Shown here: piece after piece, positions 34,100-43,140 of the stretch
Layout: each line of letters opens with the position of its first letter
Position numbering within the stretch: the first letter of the stretch is position 1
Assembly: GCA_000247545.1 (NCBI GenBank)
Contig: CP003316.1
Coordinates: 1,955,233 to 2,019,232, forward strand
Length of the DNA stretch: 64,000 nt
Direction: 5' to 3'
Origin: Pyrobaculum oguniense TE7
GTDB lineage: Archaea; Thermoproteota; Thermoprotei; Thermoproteales; Thermoproteaceae
The notes under the pieces: model-generated
Database searches by the model: none
The model's input: only the letters and a program-made list of their open reading frames with translations
Told to the model about the DNA's origin: nothing
Translations under genes and position numbers: made by a program

Positions 34100-34930
34100 G
34101 GCTTTACAAACCATGCTGCAAATGGTTGGTCATACTCCTCTGATAGACACCACAACTTACACTTCCAGAAGCTAGCCTGTCCTAATACGCCTAAGTAAAA
34201 GTTGCTGTTAGGCTTTGCTAGAACTGTAAGACCGTACATCCAATCCCACGACATTGACCCCCAGGAATTTCCTAGGGAGCTATCGCCTCCGTCGTATATG
34301 TACTGTCTCCACTCGACTGATCTTGCGTCTAGTACATTCAGTGACACTTGTATCCTAGGAATACTTTCGGTCAGTGTAAAGGTAACGGAACTACTTTGAT
34401 CTTTACCTGTGCGCTTACACTAAATGTCACAGTCCTTGTTACCGTCCCCACATTATATTCTCCGCTGTTAGGAACTGTGGAGCCGGGGATCGCGGGGCCT
34501 ATATGCAGTTACTAGAAAGCGTATATACTAAGTACTGAGAATTGAGATCTAAGGAGTACCATGAGGCGCATATGTGTCGAGCCATCTGCGTAGGTACAGC
34601 ATTGTCCTTCACAATCCCGCCAGTTGTATGCTTCCAACCACTGGAAGTATTTGGCACGCTATTCACCCGCATAAGTTGGATCCAAACCCACCTGTACGTG
34701 CCGTCGTTTGCGTAGTAGACATAGTACTGTTTTTGAGGACATACTATAACATGCACACTGACCCATCCCCCAACTCTTTGGGTATTCACAAAGGGGCTAT
34801 TACCATATATAGGTGTCTCTGGGCAGTTCCAGCTATAGCTGGGAGCGCTCTGCGCACTAACCAATTGGGCGGAGGTCACTATACCTAGCACTGTTATTAG
34901 CACCATTGTAGCTAATTGGGGGTTAGTCAT
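34096..34930 (-). pseudogene. frameshifted Trp/Tyr-rich secreted protein, first gene of secreted module 1
   Basis: ATG 34930 opens a signal peptide, MTNPQLATMVLITVLGIVTS. The exported part reads CPQKQYYVYYANDGTYRWVW and stops at TAG 34499. Text continues in a second frame as GPAIPGSTVPNSGEYNVGTV to about 34390, then in a third as FTLTESIPRIQVSLNVLDAR and SWDWMYGLTVLAKPNSNFYL down to TGA 34096. Two indels split a protein of about 275 residues. It is a distant relative of the protein at 50768-51506: CPQKQYYVYYANDGTYRW matches CVQ.NPNYIYVNGKPMYPW, and SWDWMYG...SFWK matches AWAWKFG...NYWK. Function unknown; a secreted, possibly fibre-forming or adhesive protein is a guess. Confidence 0.65.
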
Positions 34931-34991
34931 GGGAGGCTTTGTAAGCCACCTTTTTTTTAACGTTAGATTAACAAAGAAATTTGTTTAGACA

Positions 34992-36842
34992 CTAGGCAAG
35001 TATTAACTTGTCCAGTGCTTCTTTGAACCTTACCCACCACTCATAATAGTCGTCGTAGTCTTCGAACCTCCACTCCTTGCTTCCCAGCTCCTTGGCCAGG
35101 GCGGAGACTAAGTCCCGCGTCCTCTTGGACTCCCATGGCATAGGCTCTGCGCCTGAGAGCTTTGCGTAGTAGGCAATTTCACGGTAGAGCGCGGCGGGGG
35201 GCCGGGCGCCGACAAGCTGGTACAGCTCTTTGAGCACGGGCTCTGCCCAGCCCCGGTGGAATCGGCAAATTCCGGCGTTGTCCACCAGCGCCTCGGCCAC
35301 CGCCCTCTCGTAGGAGGTCTTGGCGAAGTCCTCGGGGGACATGAAGGTGGGGTTGTAGTTCGTCCAGTACCTGCCCAGCACGTACATGGGGGCGACTAGC
35401 CCGGGTGCCCAGTAGAAGTTGGGGGTCATGTACCCCTCGGCGCCGTATGCGGCGTATACGGCTAAGTCCCTGAACCGTACTCCCCTCTCCCTTACCCTGT
35501 CCGCATAGCGCCTCTCCAGCTCCCGCGCCGCCTTCCTAATGCCGTGTTTGGCCACAAGCGACAAGACGTCGGTGGAGTTGTTTACGAAGTTCCTCACCAA
35601 CATTAGGGCGAGCCTGGCGTTTCTCCTTGAGTCCTTAACCGGGTCGAAGCTGGACGGGTCGAAGGCCGGCACGTCGTCGAGACCCACCTCCTCCGGTTTA
35701 AGCAGACCCGTGTAAATGGCGTCGAACAGCCAGGCGACGACGTGGCCCATCTCTATGGCGTCTAGGCCCAGCTTGTCAATCTCGTCTATAACCGGCACGG
35801 CCTCTTGGAATAGGTAGTTGCCTATGAAGGGCCCTGCGGCGTGAAATGATTCATAATCGACCTTTTTCCCCCTCCACACCTTTTTGCACACCACGGGGCA
35901 AGGCTCGCCGCAGTTGTACCAGCTTTTTGCCTTTTCGAAAACCTCGACTTGGAAGGGCTTCCAGAACAGCTCTAGGACGAGGTCGGCGTGTTTTATTCTC
36001 TCCTCCTTCGGCATGTATATCGACTTGTAGCCGAAGAGGGGGAGCAAGTCGCGGTAGTGGGGGTAGTTGACGCCAAAGGTGCCCCCTGTCCCTATCTTGG
36101 GGTCGTATCTGTACTTCACGGTCTTTTCGTTAAGCACGTCTAGGTAGGGCTTCCCGAGCCTCTGCCTAAAAAGCTGGTTTATCGCCTCTGCGTCTGCCAC
36201 TTTTTCGTAAAGCGGCTTCTTGGGGCCGCCTACCACGATGGCTACGACGTTGTGGCCTTGGGCCAGCGCCGTGCCGGGGCCTCCCCTGGCGGCGAAGTCC
36301 TCCGCTCCCATCCGAAACTCCCCTTTCTTTACGTCTATATCTACAGAAACAATGGCTCCGTTGTACGTCGTCCACGAGGCTGGGCCCACCACGAGGGCTC
36401 TTGCGTCGTTTTGTATGAAGAAATCTCTGCGTGTCTCGTAGAGCTCTTTGATCAGGTTGTAGGCGTCGCTTGGCTTAACCTCGGCGAATTCCACTTGGCC
36501 GTTTGCAATAAAAACAGCGGCGGGCTTCTCGGCCCTCCCTCTTATGGCCACCGCCTGGGCGCCCATGCCCATTGCCTTGTATGCGGCTCCGCCTAGGGCC
36601 GACACGTGTAGGGTCTTTGTCTGCGGGCTTTTGAAGACAAAGATGAGGCGGTGGACGCCGTAGAGCTTCCCACCGACGAAGGGGCCCATGCCGAAGACTA
36701 TGGGGGCTTCTGGGGATAGCGGATCAAGGCGCCACGTCTCGTATTTTTTGTGGATCGTAATAGCGGCTTCCAGCGGCCCCGAGGCGTCTATTTCTTGTTT
36801 CTCAACTTTGTTCTTCCCTACGTCTATTTCAAGTAGTATCAC
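34992..36842 (-). CDS. gor: GAPOR-type oxidoreductase (aldehyde ferredoxin oxidoreductase family)
   Basis: The 616-residue protein belongs to the tungsten/molybdenum aldehyde ferredoxin oxidoreductase family. The 4Fe-4S cysteines are in NCGEPCPVVCKKVW (C-x3-C-x3-C) and AGICRFHRGW. The N-terminus (DVGKNKVEKQEIDASG, then VFGMGPFVGGKLYGVHRLIF) follows the glyceraldehyde-3-phosphate:ferredoxin oxidoreductase branch rather than plain AOR. That enzyme oxidises glyceraldehyde-3-phosphate to 3-phosphoglycerate with ferredoxin, a one-way glycolytic step. The GTG start at 36842 is about 25 nt from ATTATTAG at 36862-36871. Divergent from the CBS gene. Confidence 0.88.
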   Translation of the reverse strand: MILLEIDVGKNKVEKQEIDASGPLEAAITIHKKYETWRLDPLSPEAPIVFGMGPFVGGKLYGVHRLIFVFKSPQTKTLHVSALGGAAYKAMGMGAQAVAIRGRAEKPAAVFIANGQVEFAEVKPSDAYNLIKELYETRRDFFIQNDARALVVGPASWTTYNGAIVSVDIDVKKGEFRMGAEDFAARGGPGTALAQGHNVVAIVVGGPKKPLYEKVADAEAINQLFRQRLGKPYLDVLNEKTVKYRYDPKIGTGGTFGVNYPHYRDLLPLFGYKSIYMPKEERIKHADLVLELFWKPFQVEVFEKAKSWYNCGEPCPVVCKKVWRGKKVDYESFHAAGPFIGNYLFQEAVPVIDEIDKLGLDAIEMGHVVAWLFDAIYTGLLKPEEVGLDDVPAFDPSSFDPVKDSRRNARLALMLVRNFVNNSTDVLSLVAKHGIRKAARELERRYADRVRERGVRFRDLAVYAAYGAEGYMTPNFYWAPGLVAPMYVLGRYWTNYNPTFMSPEDFAKTSYERAVAEALVDNAGICRFHRGWAEPVLKELYQLVGARPPAALYREIAYYAKLSGAEPMPWESKRTRDLVSALAKELGSKEWRFEDYDDYYEWWVRFKEALDKLILA

Positions 36843-36938
36843 AGACCTCAGTGAGTTTGCTCTAATAATTTTTATGTTCTATCTAGGTATACTCGTTTAA
36901 CTTGGTAATACTTATAAACCCTCACGTAGATCTTTACA

Positions 36939-37325
36939 ATGAAGATTAGAGAGCTTGTAAGAAGGGACAACCTTGTCTACTGCTATGCCGACGAGCCCAT
37001 CGAGTGCGCAGTTGCCAAGATGTACGCGTCGAACGTGGGGAGCGTCGTTGTGGTGGACAGAACAGGTAGTCCCGTCGGCATTATCACAGAGCGCGACATC
37101 GTGAGACTCCTGGCCGAGGAAGTGGATTTCAAGACACCTCTTGAGCGGGTGGCTAGAAAAAACTTGGTAACTGCTTCGCCTGACGACACAGTGATAGCGA
37201 CAGCTGCCAAGATGATTGAGAAGAACATTAGGCACATACCTGTGGTGGAGGGCGGCAGAGTGATCGGCGTGGTTAGTATACGCGATGTGCTGAGGGCATT
37301 GGTCACTGCAGAGACCTTCCCGTAG
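36939..37325 (+). CDS. protein with a pair of CBS domains
   Basis: The 128-residue protein has two CBS motifs, near residues 5-60 and 72-125 (VVVDRTGSPVGIITERDIVR and HIPVVEGGRVIGVVSIRDVL). CBS pairs bind adenine nucleotides and tune partner proteins. The ATG lies about 25 nt after CTTATAAAC, so the mRNA is leaderless. rpiA starts 34 nt after its stop and has its own TATA. Confidence 0.88.
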   Translation: MKIRELVRRDNLVYCYADEPIECAVAKMYASNVGSVVVVDRTGSPVGIITERDIVRLLAEEVDFKTPLERVARKNLVTASPDDTVIATAAKMIEKNIRHIPVVEGGRVIGVVSIRDVLRALVTAETFP

Positions 37326-37359
37326 CCCGTTTTTTAAAAACCTGGTTTTTCGCATTTCC

Positions 37360-38031
37360 ATGTCGAAGGCTACTTTGGCTAGAGAAGCTGTGAAGTTGGT
37401 GAAACCAGGAATGGTGGTGGGGCTGGGCTCCGGGACGACGGCTCGGGAGTTCATAAAGGCCCTGGCAGAGGCCAGGATTGATGGGGTTGTCCTAGTCCCC
37501 ACCTCCGTTGATAGTGAAATATTGGCTCAGGAGGTGGGGCTCGGCAATGCGCTTAGGCCCATGTGGGCGGTTGACCACGTTGACTTAGCCGTTGACGGCG
37601 CCGACGAGGTGACGCGAGATAAGCTCATCCTCAAGGGGAGGGGTGGGGCGCTTCTCAGAGAGAAGATCGTAGACTACGCCGCTGAGATGTTCGTCGTGTT
37701 GATAGAGGAGCACAAGCTCGTGGAGAGGATCCCAATGGCCAGCCCCGTGCCTATTGAGGTGGTGCCTTGGGCGTGGCGCTTCGTAGCTAGGAGGATTGAG
37801 AGGGAGTTCGGCGGCTCCGCCCGGCTGAGGACCGGCGAGGGGAAGCTGGGGCCCGTGGTAACCGACAACGGAAACTACATAGTGGACTGGACTCCGCCAG
37901 GCCCCCTTGACGCCTCTGCTGAGGATCGGCTAAAAGCTGTGCCAGGCGTTGTGGAGACGGGGATTTTCTCAAAGAGGAGAGATGCCGTGGTGTTGGTGGC
38001 CAGACGGGACGGGACAATCTTAAGTTTTTAG
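37360..38031 (+). CDS. rpiA: ribose-5-phosphate isomerase A
   Basis: The 223-residue protein interconverts ribose-5-phosphate and ribulose-5-phosphate. The phosphate loop GMVVGLGSGTTAREFIKAL, the DLAVDGADEVTRDKLILKGR active-site region with the catalytic Asp, and GGGALLREKIVDYAAE-like text (GRGGALLREKIVDYA) are as in RpiA. TATA-like TTTTTTAAAAACC lies about 25 nt upstream. Pentose supply for histidine and purine synthesis fits the rest of the window. It overlaps the next gene's end by 4 bp. Confidence 0.94.
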   Translation: MSKATLAREAVKLVKPGMVVGLGSGTTAREFIKALAEARIDGVVLVPTSVDSEILAQEVGLGNALRPMWAVDHVDLAVDGADEVTRDKLILKGRGGALLREKIVDYAAEMFVVLIEEHKLVERIPMASPVPIEVVPWAWRFVARRIEREFGGSARLRTGEGKLGPVVTDNGNYIVDWTPPGPLDASAEDRLKAVPGVVETGIFSKRRDAVVLVARRDGTILSF

Positions 38032-38741
38032 CGCTCTACATACACCTCTTCATATATGTCGATGTAGGGCGCGGTGCTGTTTATAACCAAAGTGGCGTAG
38101 TGGTCAGCCGAGAATGCCGCCTCGAGGCGGCCGCCTGTACATCTAAGCGGGGTCTTGTCCCATAGGCGGTACTCCCCTATTAGGAAGCCGCTGTAGCTCC
38201 TGTTGCCGTAGAGGCGGCCGTATACAACGCCATACAAGACGGCTCCTTTAGGCACGTGCGGGGCCAGTGCCTCCTCCACTGTGTAGTAAGTCAAGTCGAA
38301 GCTCGTTCCCTTTATGGACTCAGCCGCGTTTATCAGCTCAGATGGCCTAAGCCAGTTAACCGCTCCTCCTGCCCGGCGCACGTTGTGCCACTTGACTGTA
38401 ACGTTCCAGATGAAGACATCTCCCTCGAAGGCCCAGCTGTAGTTTAGCTTCCGTAACAGCGTTTTTTGCCTAGCCTCTTCAAGCGCTTTGCCTAAGAGGG
38501 GGCCTAGCTCGCGGTAGTGGGAAATGTTTAGATCGGCTAGAGCCATCTTCGCCATCTCCTCGGCGGCTTGGCACACCGAGCTGTTGAGACTCTCCACAAG
38601 GGAGGTCCACTGGTCAAGGGCGAATTTTGCAAGGCGGTACGCCTCAAGCGCGTTTTTATAGGCCTCTGCAAGTACTACAAAAACCCCTACTAGGACTAAC
38701 AACGTGGCAGTTACAGCGGCGAAGAATATCGCCCACCACAC
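38028..38741 (-). CDS. N-anchored extracellular protein of unknown function
   Basis: The 237-residue protein has one N-terminal membrane helix (AIFFAAVTATLLVLVGVFVV), then a helical Ala/Leu-rich stretch of about 70 residues, then a strand-rich domain with several Asn-x-Ser/Thr sites, e.g. LNYSWAFEGDVFIWNVTVKW. It looks like a membrane-anchored surface protein. The start is GTG. It is convergent with rpiA and upstream of thiL on the same strand, with separate function. Not recognised. Confidence 0.7.
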   Translation of the reverse strand: MWWAIFFAAVTATLLVLVGVFVVLAEAYKNALEAYRLAKFALDQWTSLVESLNSSVCQAAEEMAKMALADLNISHYRELGPLLGKALEEARQKTLLRKLNYSWAFEGDVFIWNVTVKWHNVRRAGGAVNWLRPSELINAAESIKGTSFDLTYYTVEEALAPHVPKGAVLYGVVYGRLYGNRSYSGFLIGEYRLWDKTPLRCTGGRLEAAFSADHYATLVINSTAPYIDIYEEVYVER

Positions 38742-38773
38742 ACATCACAGTCCTTTTTACACACCTTAAGAAT

Positions 38774-39628
38774 TCACCCGCGCCGGAAGTAAGACCACCC
38801 CCGCCACGGGAGGGGCTTGTCCCGCCACCAGACGTTCCCTTGACCTGGCCTTACTTCCGCGAAGGCGACGTAGGGCGGCCTCACCTCGCAGTTAGGCCTT
38901 ATGGCAAATACGGGGAGGTACTCCTCCCCGCCGTTGAACACCAGCTCCTCTAGATCAAGCTGGCGATCCTCGGCGAATGCCTCCACGTCGTCAGTAGTGG
39001 GTAGTTGCGTTACTACTATGTCCACGCCCTTCGCCATAGTCCAGAGGACGTCGGCGAGCCCGTCGCTGGAGTCCATGCTGGCGGTTACGCACTCAAGCAG
39101 AGGCAAAGGCCAGATAGGTTCAGGCCGCTTTAACATCTCAACTCCCCTCTTCACGGTTGGGTGAGCGGCCGCAGGCCAAAACTTATACGCGATGCTCGTG
39201 TAGCCGAAGTGGGGTATCGTGATGAGGAGGTCGCCAGGGTTCGGCACTCTGCCGATCTTTGCCGGGGCCCTCCCCACCATGACCACGTCTACAACGGCCT
39301 CAATCCCCTCGTTTAGGTCGCCGCCGGCGTAGCGCAGGGAGAAGCGCCTCGCCGCCTCCTTAACCCCCTCTATTATCTCCTCCGCCACGTCCATAAAAGG
39401 GGCAGTGACGGATACCAGCATGAGGAGGGGCTCTGCGAACTTAACTCTCAGGTCGCTCAAAGCGGAGGCTACGTTTTTCCACCCGAAGTCCTTCCACGTC
39501 TGGAAGGGGAGCTTAGAGGTAGTTGATGCAGAACCATCTACCTTAACGACTAGGTCGTCTGTATAAACTACATCGTTTTCCTCGGCCCCTAGCTCTTGTA
39601 ACAGCCGGCGGAGGAAGTCCTTCTCCAC
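38774..39628 (-). CDS. thiL: thiamine-monophosphate kinase
   Basis: ThiL phosphorylates thiamine monophosphate to thiamine diphosphate, the cofactor of PorB. The 284-residue protein has metal-binding patterns of the family: TDDLVVKVDGSASTTS, the ALSDLRVKFAEPLLMLVS block, the YAGGDLNEG loop and ASMDSSDGLADVLWTMA. The length is slightly short for ThiL. It is preceded by a small protein gene on the same strand (stop 39632), so the two may be co-transcribed. YjbQ, once described with thiamine phosphate synthase activity, lies a little further upstream. Confidence 0.88.
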   Translation of the reverse strand: MEKDFLRRLLQELGAEENDVVYTDDLVVKVDGSASTTSKLPFQTWKDFGWKNVASALSDLRVKFAEPLLMLVSVTAPFMDVAEEIIEGVKEAARRFSLRYAGGDLNEGIEAVVDVVMVGRAPAKIGRVPNPGDLLITIPHFGYTSIAYKFWPAAAHPTVKRGVEMLKRPEPIWPLPLLECVTASMDSSDGLADVLWTMAKGVDIVVTQLPTTDDVEAFAEDRQLDLEELVFNGGEEYLPVFAIRPNCEVRPPYVAFAEVRPGQGNVWWRDKPLPWRGWSYFRRG

Positions 39629-39631
39629 TCC

Positions 39632-39964
39632 CTACTCCGCCGTGGCCACCTCCATTAACTGAAGCGCGTCTGCCTCCTTATTCCTGAGCTTCTCCCACAG
39701 CGGAGAGTACCTACATAGTATATACCTAGTCCTGGCCCTCGAGTCATCCCTCTGAAGGTACCCGGCCTCTACTAGCTTTTCCAAGATGTGTTTGACTAGA
39801 GTCAGCGCCACCGGCGCCGTCGTGTCTACGCCCCCAAATTCGAGGACCTTGCGAGGGGTAAACGATACGCAAGACCCCCTGGCCTCAGATACGATTTTCT
39901 GCATGCCGAGGTAGACCGTCTTGAGGACCGACTTGAAGTCAGACAGATTAAAGCGCAGATTCAT
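39632..39964 (-). CDS. small winged-helix-like protein
   Basis: The protein has 110 residues from ATG 39964, just after the A/T-rich GGGGAAAATTTC. It is mostly helical. A possible winged helix is VALTLVKHILEKLVEAGYLQ followed by DDSRARTRYILCRYSPLWEK, typical of small archaeal DNA-binding proteins. It ends 3 nt before thiL starts, so the two are likely one transcript. Unknown target. Confidence 0.65.
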   Translation of the reverse strand: MNLRFNLSDFKSVLKTVYLGMQKIVSEARGSCVSFTPRKVLEFGGVDTTAPVALTLVKHILEKLVEAGYLQRDDSRARTRYILCRYSPLWEKLRNKEADALQLMEVATAE

Positions 39965-40061
39965 GAAATTTTCCCCTCGGAGAAATTTAAGTCCTCGGCT
40001 TATATTCACCACACGGTAATATACCGTATCCTGAAATATGCCTGTAATGGACGTGGATTTT

Positions 40062-40472
40062 TTATTCGCCGAGCACAACCACCACGATGTGGCGGGTGCG
40101 GGGGCCATCCATTTCTATAAGCATCACCTCCTGCCAGGTCCCCCTCCTAATCTTGCCGCCCACCACAGGCATCACTATGTGAAAGCCGAGAAATATATTC
40201 GCCAGATGCGCGTTTGCGTTGTCGTCGATCTCGTCGTGTTTATAGCCGGCGCCTCTTGGAAACAGCGTGCGTATTTTCCCTAATACATCCTCCCTAAGCC
40301 TAGGCTCGTTTTCGTTTGCCGTAATTATCGCAGTGGCGTGCGGGGCGTAGACAAGTACAATACCATTCTTCACACCGCTTCGCTCCACCGCCTGTTCTAC
40401 CTGAGACGTTATCACCACGATCTCCTCTTGGGCGCGGGTCTTGACCTGAAACTCCTCCACGTGAACTCTCAC
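40062..40472 (-). CDS. YjbQ/UPF0047 family protein
   Basis: The 136-residue protein has the family signature: VYAPHATAIITANENEP, GYKHDEIDDNANAHL and GTWQEVMLIEMDGPRTRHI. The three His and one Glu in these blocks form a metal-like site. E. coli YjbQ shows weak thiamine phosphate synthase activity in cell assays; the true reaction is unsettled. The start GTG follows GTTATTTATAC-like promoter text in the intergenic 40473-40582. Confidence 0.9.
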   Translation of the reverse strand: MRVHVEEFQVKTRAQEEIVVITSQVEQAVERSGVKNGIVLVYAPHATAIITANENEPRLREDVLGKIRTLFPRGAGYKHDEIDDNANAHLANIFLGFHIVMPVVGGKIRRGTWQEVMLIEMDGPRTRHIVVVVLGE

Positions 40473-40582
40473 TACCCACCTAAGCCATACTGGTTATTTA
40501 TACAATTAGGGCGACACAGGCACGTCAAGTAGGTCGCAAAGATCTGAGCTAGGGCGTCCTATGAAACCGCGTACGACCCCCT

Positions 40583-41323
40583 TTAGGAGAGAAGTGTATA
40601 TACAAAGCCCATTACGAGCCCGGAGATCAGGTTTACTGACTCATTTGTCAGGAATCCGCGTTTCACACAGCCCGTGGCCGGCGCCTCCGTGACCGTATCT
40701 TTACATAGGTACTTAATCTGAAGCGTAGCCCCTAACACGCTGTCTAGAAACTCGCCCAAGTACCCGAGCAATGCCACGAGGATCGGCGCCTTTGCCAGGC
40801 CCAACACTGCGGAGAGAATAGCTATAAACGCCGCGCCTAGAGCCGAGGCCGCCACGCCTATGGGGGTAACGCCGCCGGAGACCCCCGGGGGCAAGCGACG
40901 CCACGGAGCTAAGACGTGTCTCGGAACCCCGCCATACGCGACGCCTATCTCGCTGGCCCACGTATCCGCCGTCGCCACCGCCACCGCCGTGGCGGCGGCC
41001 CCCACCATTTTCGGATCTCCAGTCGCTATGTAGAGAACAGCGAAGAGAGCAATCGGCGCCCCCACTCCCACTACCTGCCTGAGAGACCGCCCCGTGACGT
41101 CCTTAAGCCCCATCCTCCTCTTCCACTCACCCCTCAGCTTTGTGAAAGCAGATGAGGTAATGAAAAACACGGCGAGAAGCGCGAAGAGCCTAACGTCGGC
41201 CACCGCAACCGCCGAGCCGACGAAGACGGCGGAGGCGGCGCCCCTCAAGGTTAAGTAGCTCTTCTTTAAAGCAACGGCGGCGAGAGCAACAATAGACGGA
41301 ACGATAAAGAGGTAGAGGTCCAT
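40583..41323 (-). CDS. DUF92 integral membrane protein (VTE6-like polyprenyl-phosphate kinase family)
   Basis: The 246-residue protein has about seven helices. Family features are ATADTWASEIGVAYGG, the LPPGVSGGVTPIGVAAS loop and LGEFLDSVLGATLQIKYLC. In plants the DUF92 member VTE6 phosphorylates phytyl phosphate to phytyl diphosphate. The divergent neighbours are GGPP synthase and isopentenyl phosphate kinase, so a role in lipid-precursor phosphorylation or salvage is plausible here. The shared promoter region is 41337-41353. Activity in archaea is inference. Confidence 0.85.
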   Translation of the reverse strand: MDLYLFIVPSIVALAAVALKKSYLTLRGAASAVFVGSAVAVADVRLFALLAVFFITSSAFTKLRGEWKRRMGLKDVTGRSLRQVVGVGAPIALFAVLYIATGDPKMVGAAATAVAVATADTWASEIGVAYGGVPRHVLAPWRRLPPGVSGGVTPIGVAASALGAAFIAILSAVLGLAKAPILVALLGYLGEFLDSVLGATLQIKYLCKDTVTEAPATGCVKRGFLTNESVNLISGLVMGFVYTLLS

Positions 41324-41336
41324 AGCAGGGCTACTG

Positions 41337-41353
41337 CTTTAAATATATATTGG
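41337..41353. promoter_or_regulatory. bidirectional TATA region, DUF92 / GGPP synthase
   Basis: CTTTAAATATATATTGG lies about 25 nt from ATG 41323 (minus) and about 25 nt from ATG 41365 (plus). One symmetrical A/T block serves both leaderless genes. Confidence 0.65.
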
Positions 41354-41364
41354 TTTCCAGCGTC

Positions 41365-42369
41365 ATGGACGTCTTAACGGCCCTACACGCCAAGTACGGC
41401 CAGGAAATAGAAAAGGCTTTGGAGCGCTACCTCGCCATAGATCTAGCAGACGACTTCCGCGAGGCGGTGCTCTACCAGTTAAAGACAGGCGGAAAGAGGC
41501 TTAGGCCCCTCCTTACCCTCGCCACTGCGGAGGCGGTGTCGGGTAGGTGGGAGCCCGCCCTCCCCGCGGCGGCTATCGTGGAGCTTATCCACAACTACTC
41601 CCTCATCTACGACGACATTATTGACAGGGGAGATGTCAGGAGGGGGATGCCCACAGTGCGGAAGGCCTTCGGCGACAACGCCGCCATCCTAATAGGCATC
41701 TGGTACAGAGAGGCGATAGAGGAGGCCGCGCTTGAGACGCCTAAGCCGCTGATATTCGCCAGGGAGGTGGCCAAGGTGATAAAGGCAATAGACGAGGGGG
41801 AGAGGCTAGACATCCTCTTCGAATGCGCCGGCAGGAGCGACCCATACTTCGCCAAGGCCAGGTGGAGGGATGTGACGCTGGACGACTACGTCAAGATGGT
41901 CTCTCTAAAAACCGGCGTGTTGATTGCGGCCGCGGCTAAGTGGGGGGTTCTGTCAGTAAGCGACGACGACGCCCTTGCAGAAGCCGCTTGGAACTTCGGC
42001 CTAAACGCGGGAATAGCCTTCCAGATAATCGACGACGTGTTGGACATATACGGCGACCCCAAGAAATTCGGCAAGGAGATAGGCAAGGACATAAAGGAGC
42101 ACAAGCGGGGCAACGCCGTTGTGGCAATAGCCCTCTCCAAGCTGCCGCCCCACAAGAGGGAGAGACTGCTGTCAATTCTCAGAATAGACAATATGAGAGA
42201 TACTGAGGTGGAAGAGGCCGTGGAGATACTCGACGAGGCCGAAGCCAAGGAGGAGGCCCTCCGCCTCGCCGACCGCTACAGAGAGGAGGCCGAGCGCCAC
42301 TTGGCCAAAATCCCAAACAACAAGACGCTGAGGGACTTGCTAAACTTCATACTAGAGAGACAGTACTGA
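41365..42369 (+). CDS. geranylgeranyl/polyprenyl diphosphate synthase
   Basis: This enzyme condenses isopentenyl diphosphate with allylic primers to make the C20 (or longer) chain of archaeal lipids. The 334-residue protein has the first Asp-rich motif in [13 protein letters not shown] (DDxxD), the [13 protein letters not shown] loop and the second in [19 protein letters not shown] codons lie upstream, but ATG 41365 is at promoter distance. The stop overlaps the isopentenyl phosphate kinase start by 1 bp (TGATG), so they are co-translated. Chain length cannot be deduced by eye with certainty. Confidence 0.93.
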   Translation: MDVLTALHAKYGQEIEKALERYLAIDLADDFREAVLYQLKTGGKRLRPLLTLATAEAVSGRWEPALPAAAIVELIHNYSLIYDDIIDRGDVRRGMPTVRKAFGDNAAILIGIWYREAIEEAALETPKPLIFAREVAKVIKAIDEGERLDILFECAGRSDPYFAKARWRDVTLDDYVKMVSLKTGVLIAAAAKWGVLSVSDDDALAEAAWNFGLNAGIAFQIIDDVLDIYGDPKKFGKEIGKDIKEHKRGNAVVAIALSKLPPHKRERLLSILRIDNMRDTEVEEAVEILDEAEAKEEALRLADRYREEAERHLAKIPNNKTLRDLLNFILERQY

Positions 42370-43097
42370 TGTACATAATCAAATTCGGAGGTAGCGCCAT
42401 CACCGACAAGACGAAGCCCCACACATATAGGCCTGGGCGCATCGCCGCGGCGGCAACCGAGCTGAGGGGCCGCCCAGCGGCTCTGATACACGGCGCGGGC
42501 TCATTCGCCCATCCACACGTAAAGGCCTTCGGCCTCACCCCACTCGGCATCGCCCTAACCAAAGCAGCCCTCAGAAGACTGACGTCGTATGTGGTGGACG
42601 AGTTAGCCTCAGCCGGCGTGGCGGCCATGCCCGTGGAGCCCAGCGACGTGTTCTGGGGAAGGACGCTGGCGAGGCCAGAGGTGATCCGCCACGCCGTCGC
42701 CCACGGCCTCTACCCCCTCCTCCATGGCGATATCGTACCCTCCGACGAGGGGTACACAGTCATCAGCGGAGACGACATAGCCGTGGAGCTCGCAAAGCTG
42801 CTCAATCCAAAGGCGGTAGTGTTCCTTATGGACGCCGACGGCATATACACCGCGCCTCCGGGGGCTCCCGGCGCGAGGAAGATCGAGAGGATAACAGAGG
42901 AGCTGGACGTGGAGGGCACAGCCGGCGTCGACGTAACCGGCGGGATAAGGAAAAAGGTGGAGGCGGGGCTAGAAATAGCAAAGCTCGGCGTGCCTGTGTA
43001 CTACTGCTCCATTACAGATAGGGAGGCGCTACGGCTAATACTCAACGACGAAAAGCCCCGCACCTGCACCGCCGTGGAGCCCACACTAACAATATGA
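42369..43097 (+). CDS. isopentenyl phosphate kinase
   Basis: This kinase makes isopentenyl diphosphate from isopentenyl phosphate in the archaeal (modified) mevalonate route. The 242-residue amino-acid-kinase-fold protein has [14 protein letters not shown] at the start, the catalytic-His loop IHGAGSFAHPH (usually GGGSFGH), and ISGDDIAVELAKLLNPK and TGGIRKKVEAGLEIA. It is fused in one operon with GGPP synthase, an arrangement that makes its product the substrate of its partner. Very likely assignment. Confidence 0.92.
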   Translation: MYIIKFGGSAITDKTKPHTYRPGRIAAAATELRGRPAALIHGAGSFAHPHVKAFGLTPLGIALTKAALRRLTSYVVDELASAGVAAMPVEPSDVFWGRTLARPEVIRHAVAHGLYPLLHGDIVPSDEGYTVISGDDIAVELAKLLNPKAVVFLMDADGIYTAPPGAPGARKIERITEELDVEGTAGVDVTGGIRKKVEAGLEIAKLGVPVYYCSITDREALRLILNDEKPRTCTAVEPTLTI

Positions 43098-43140
43098 GAT
43101 CAACCGGACTTAGACGTGAAATTATATTTCAGGTCAAAAG

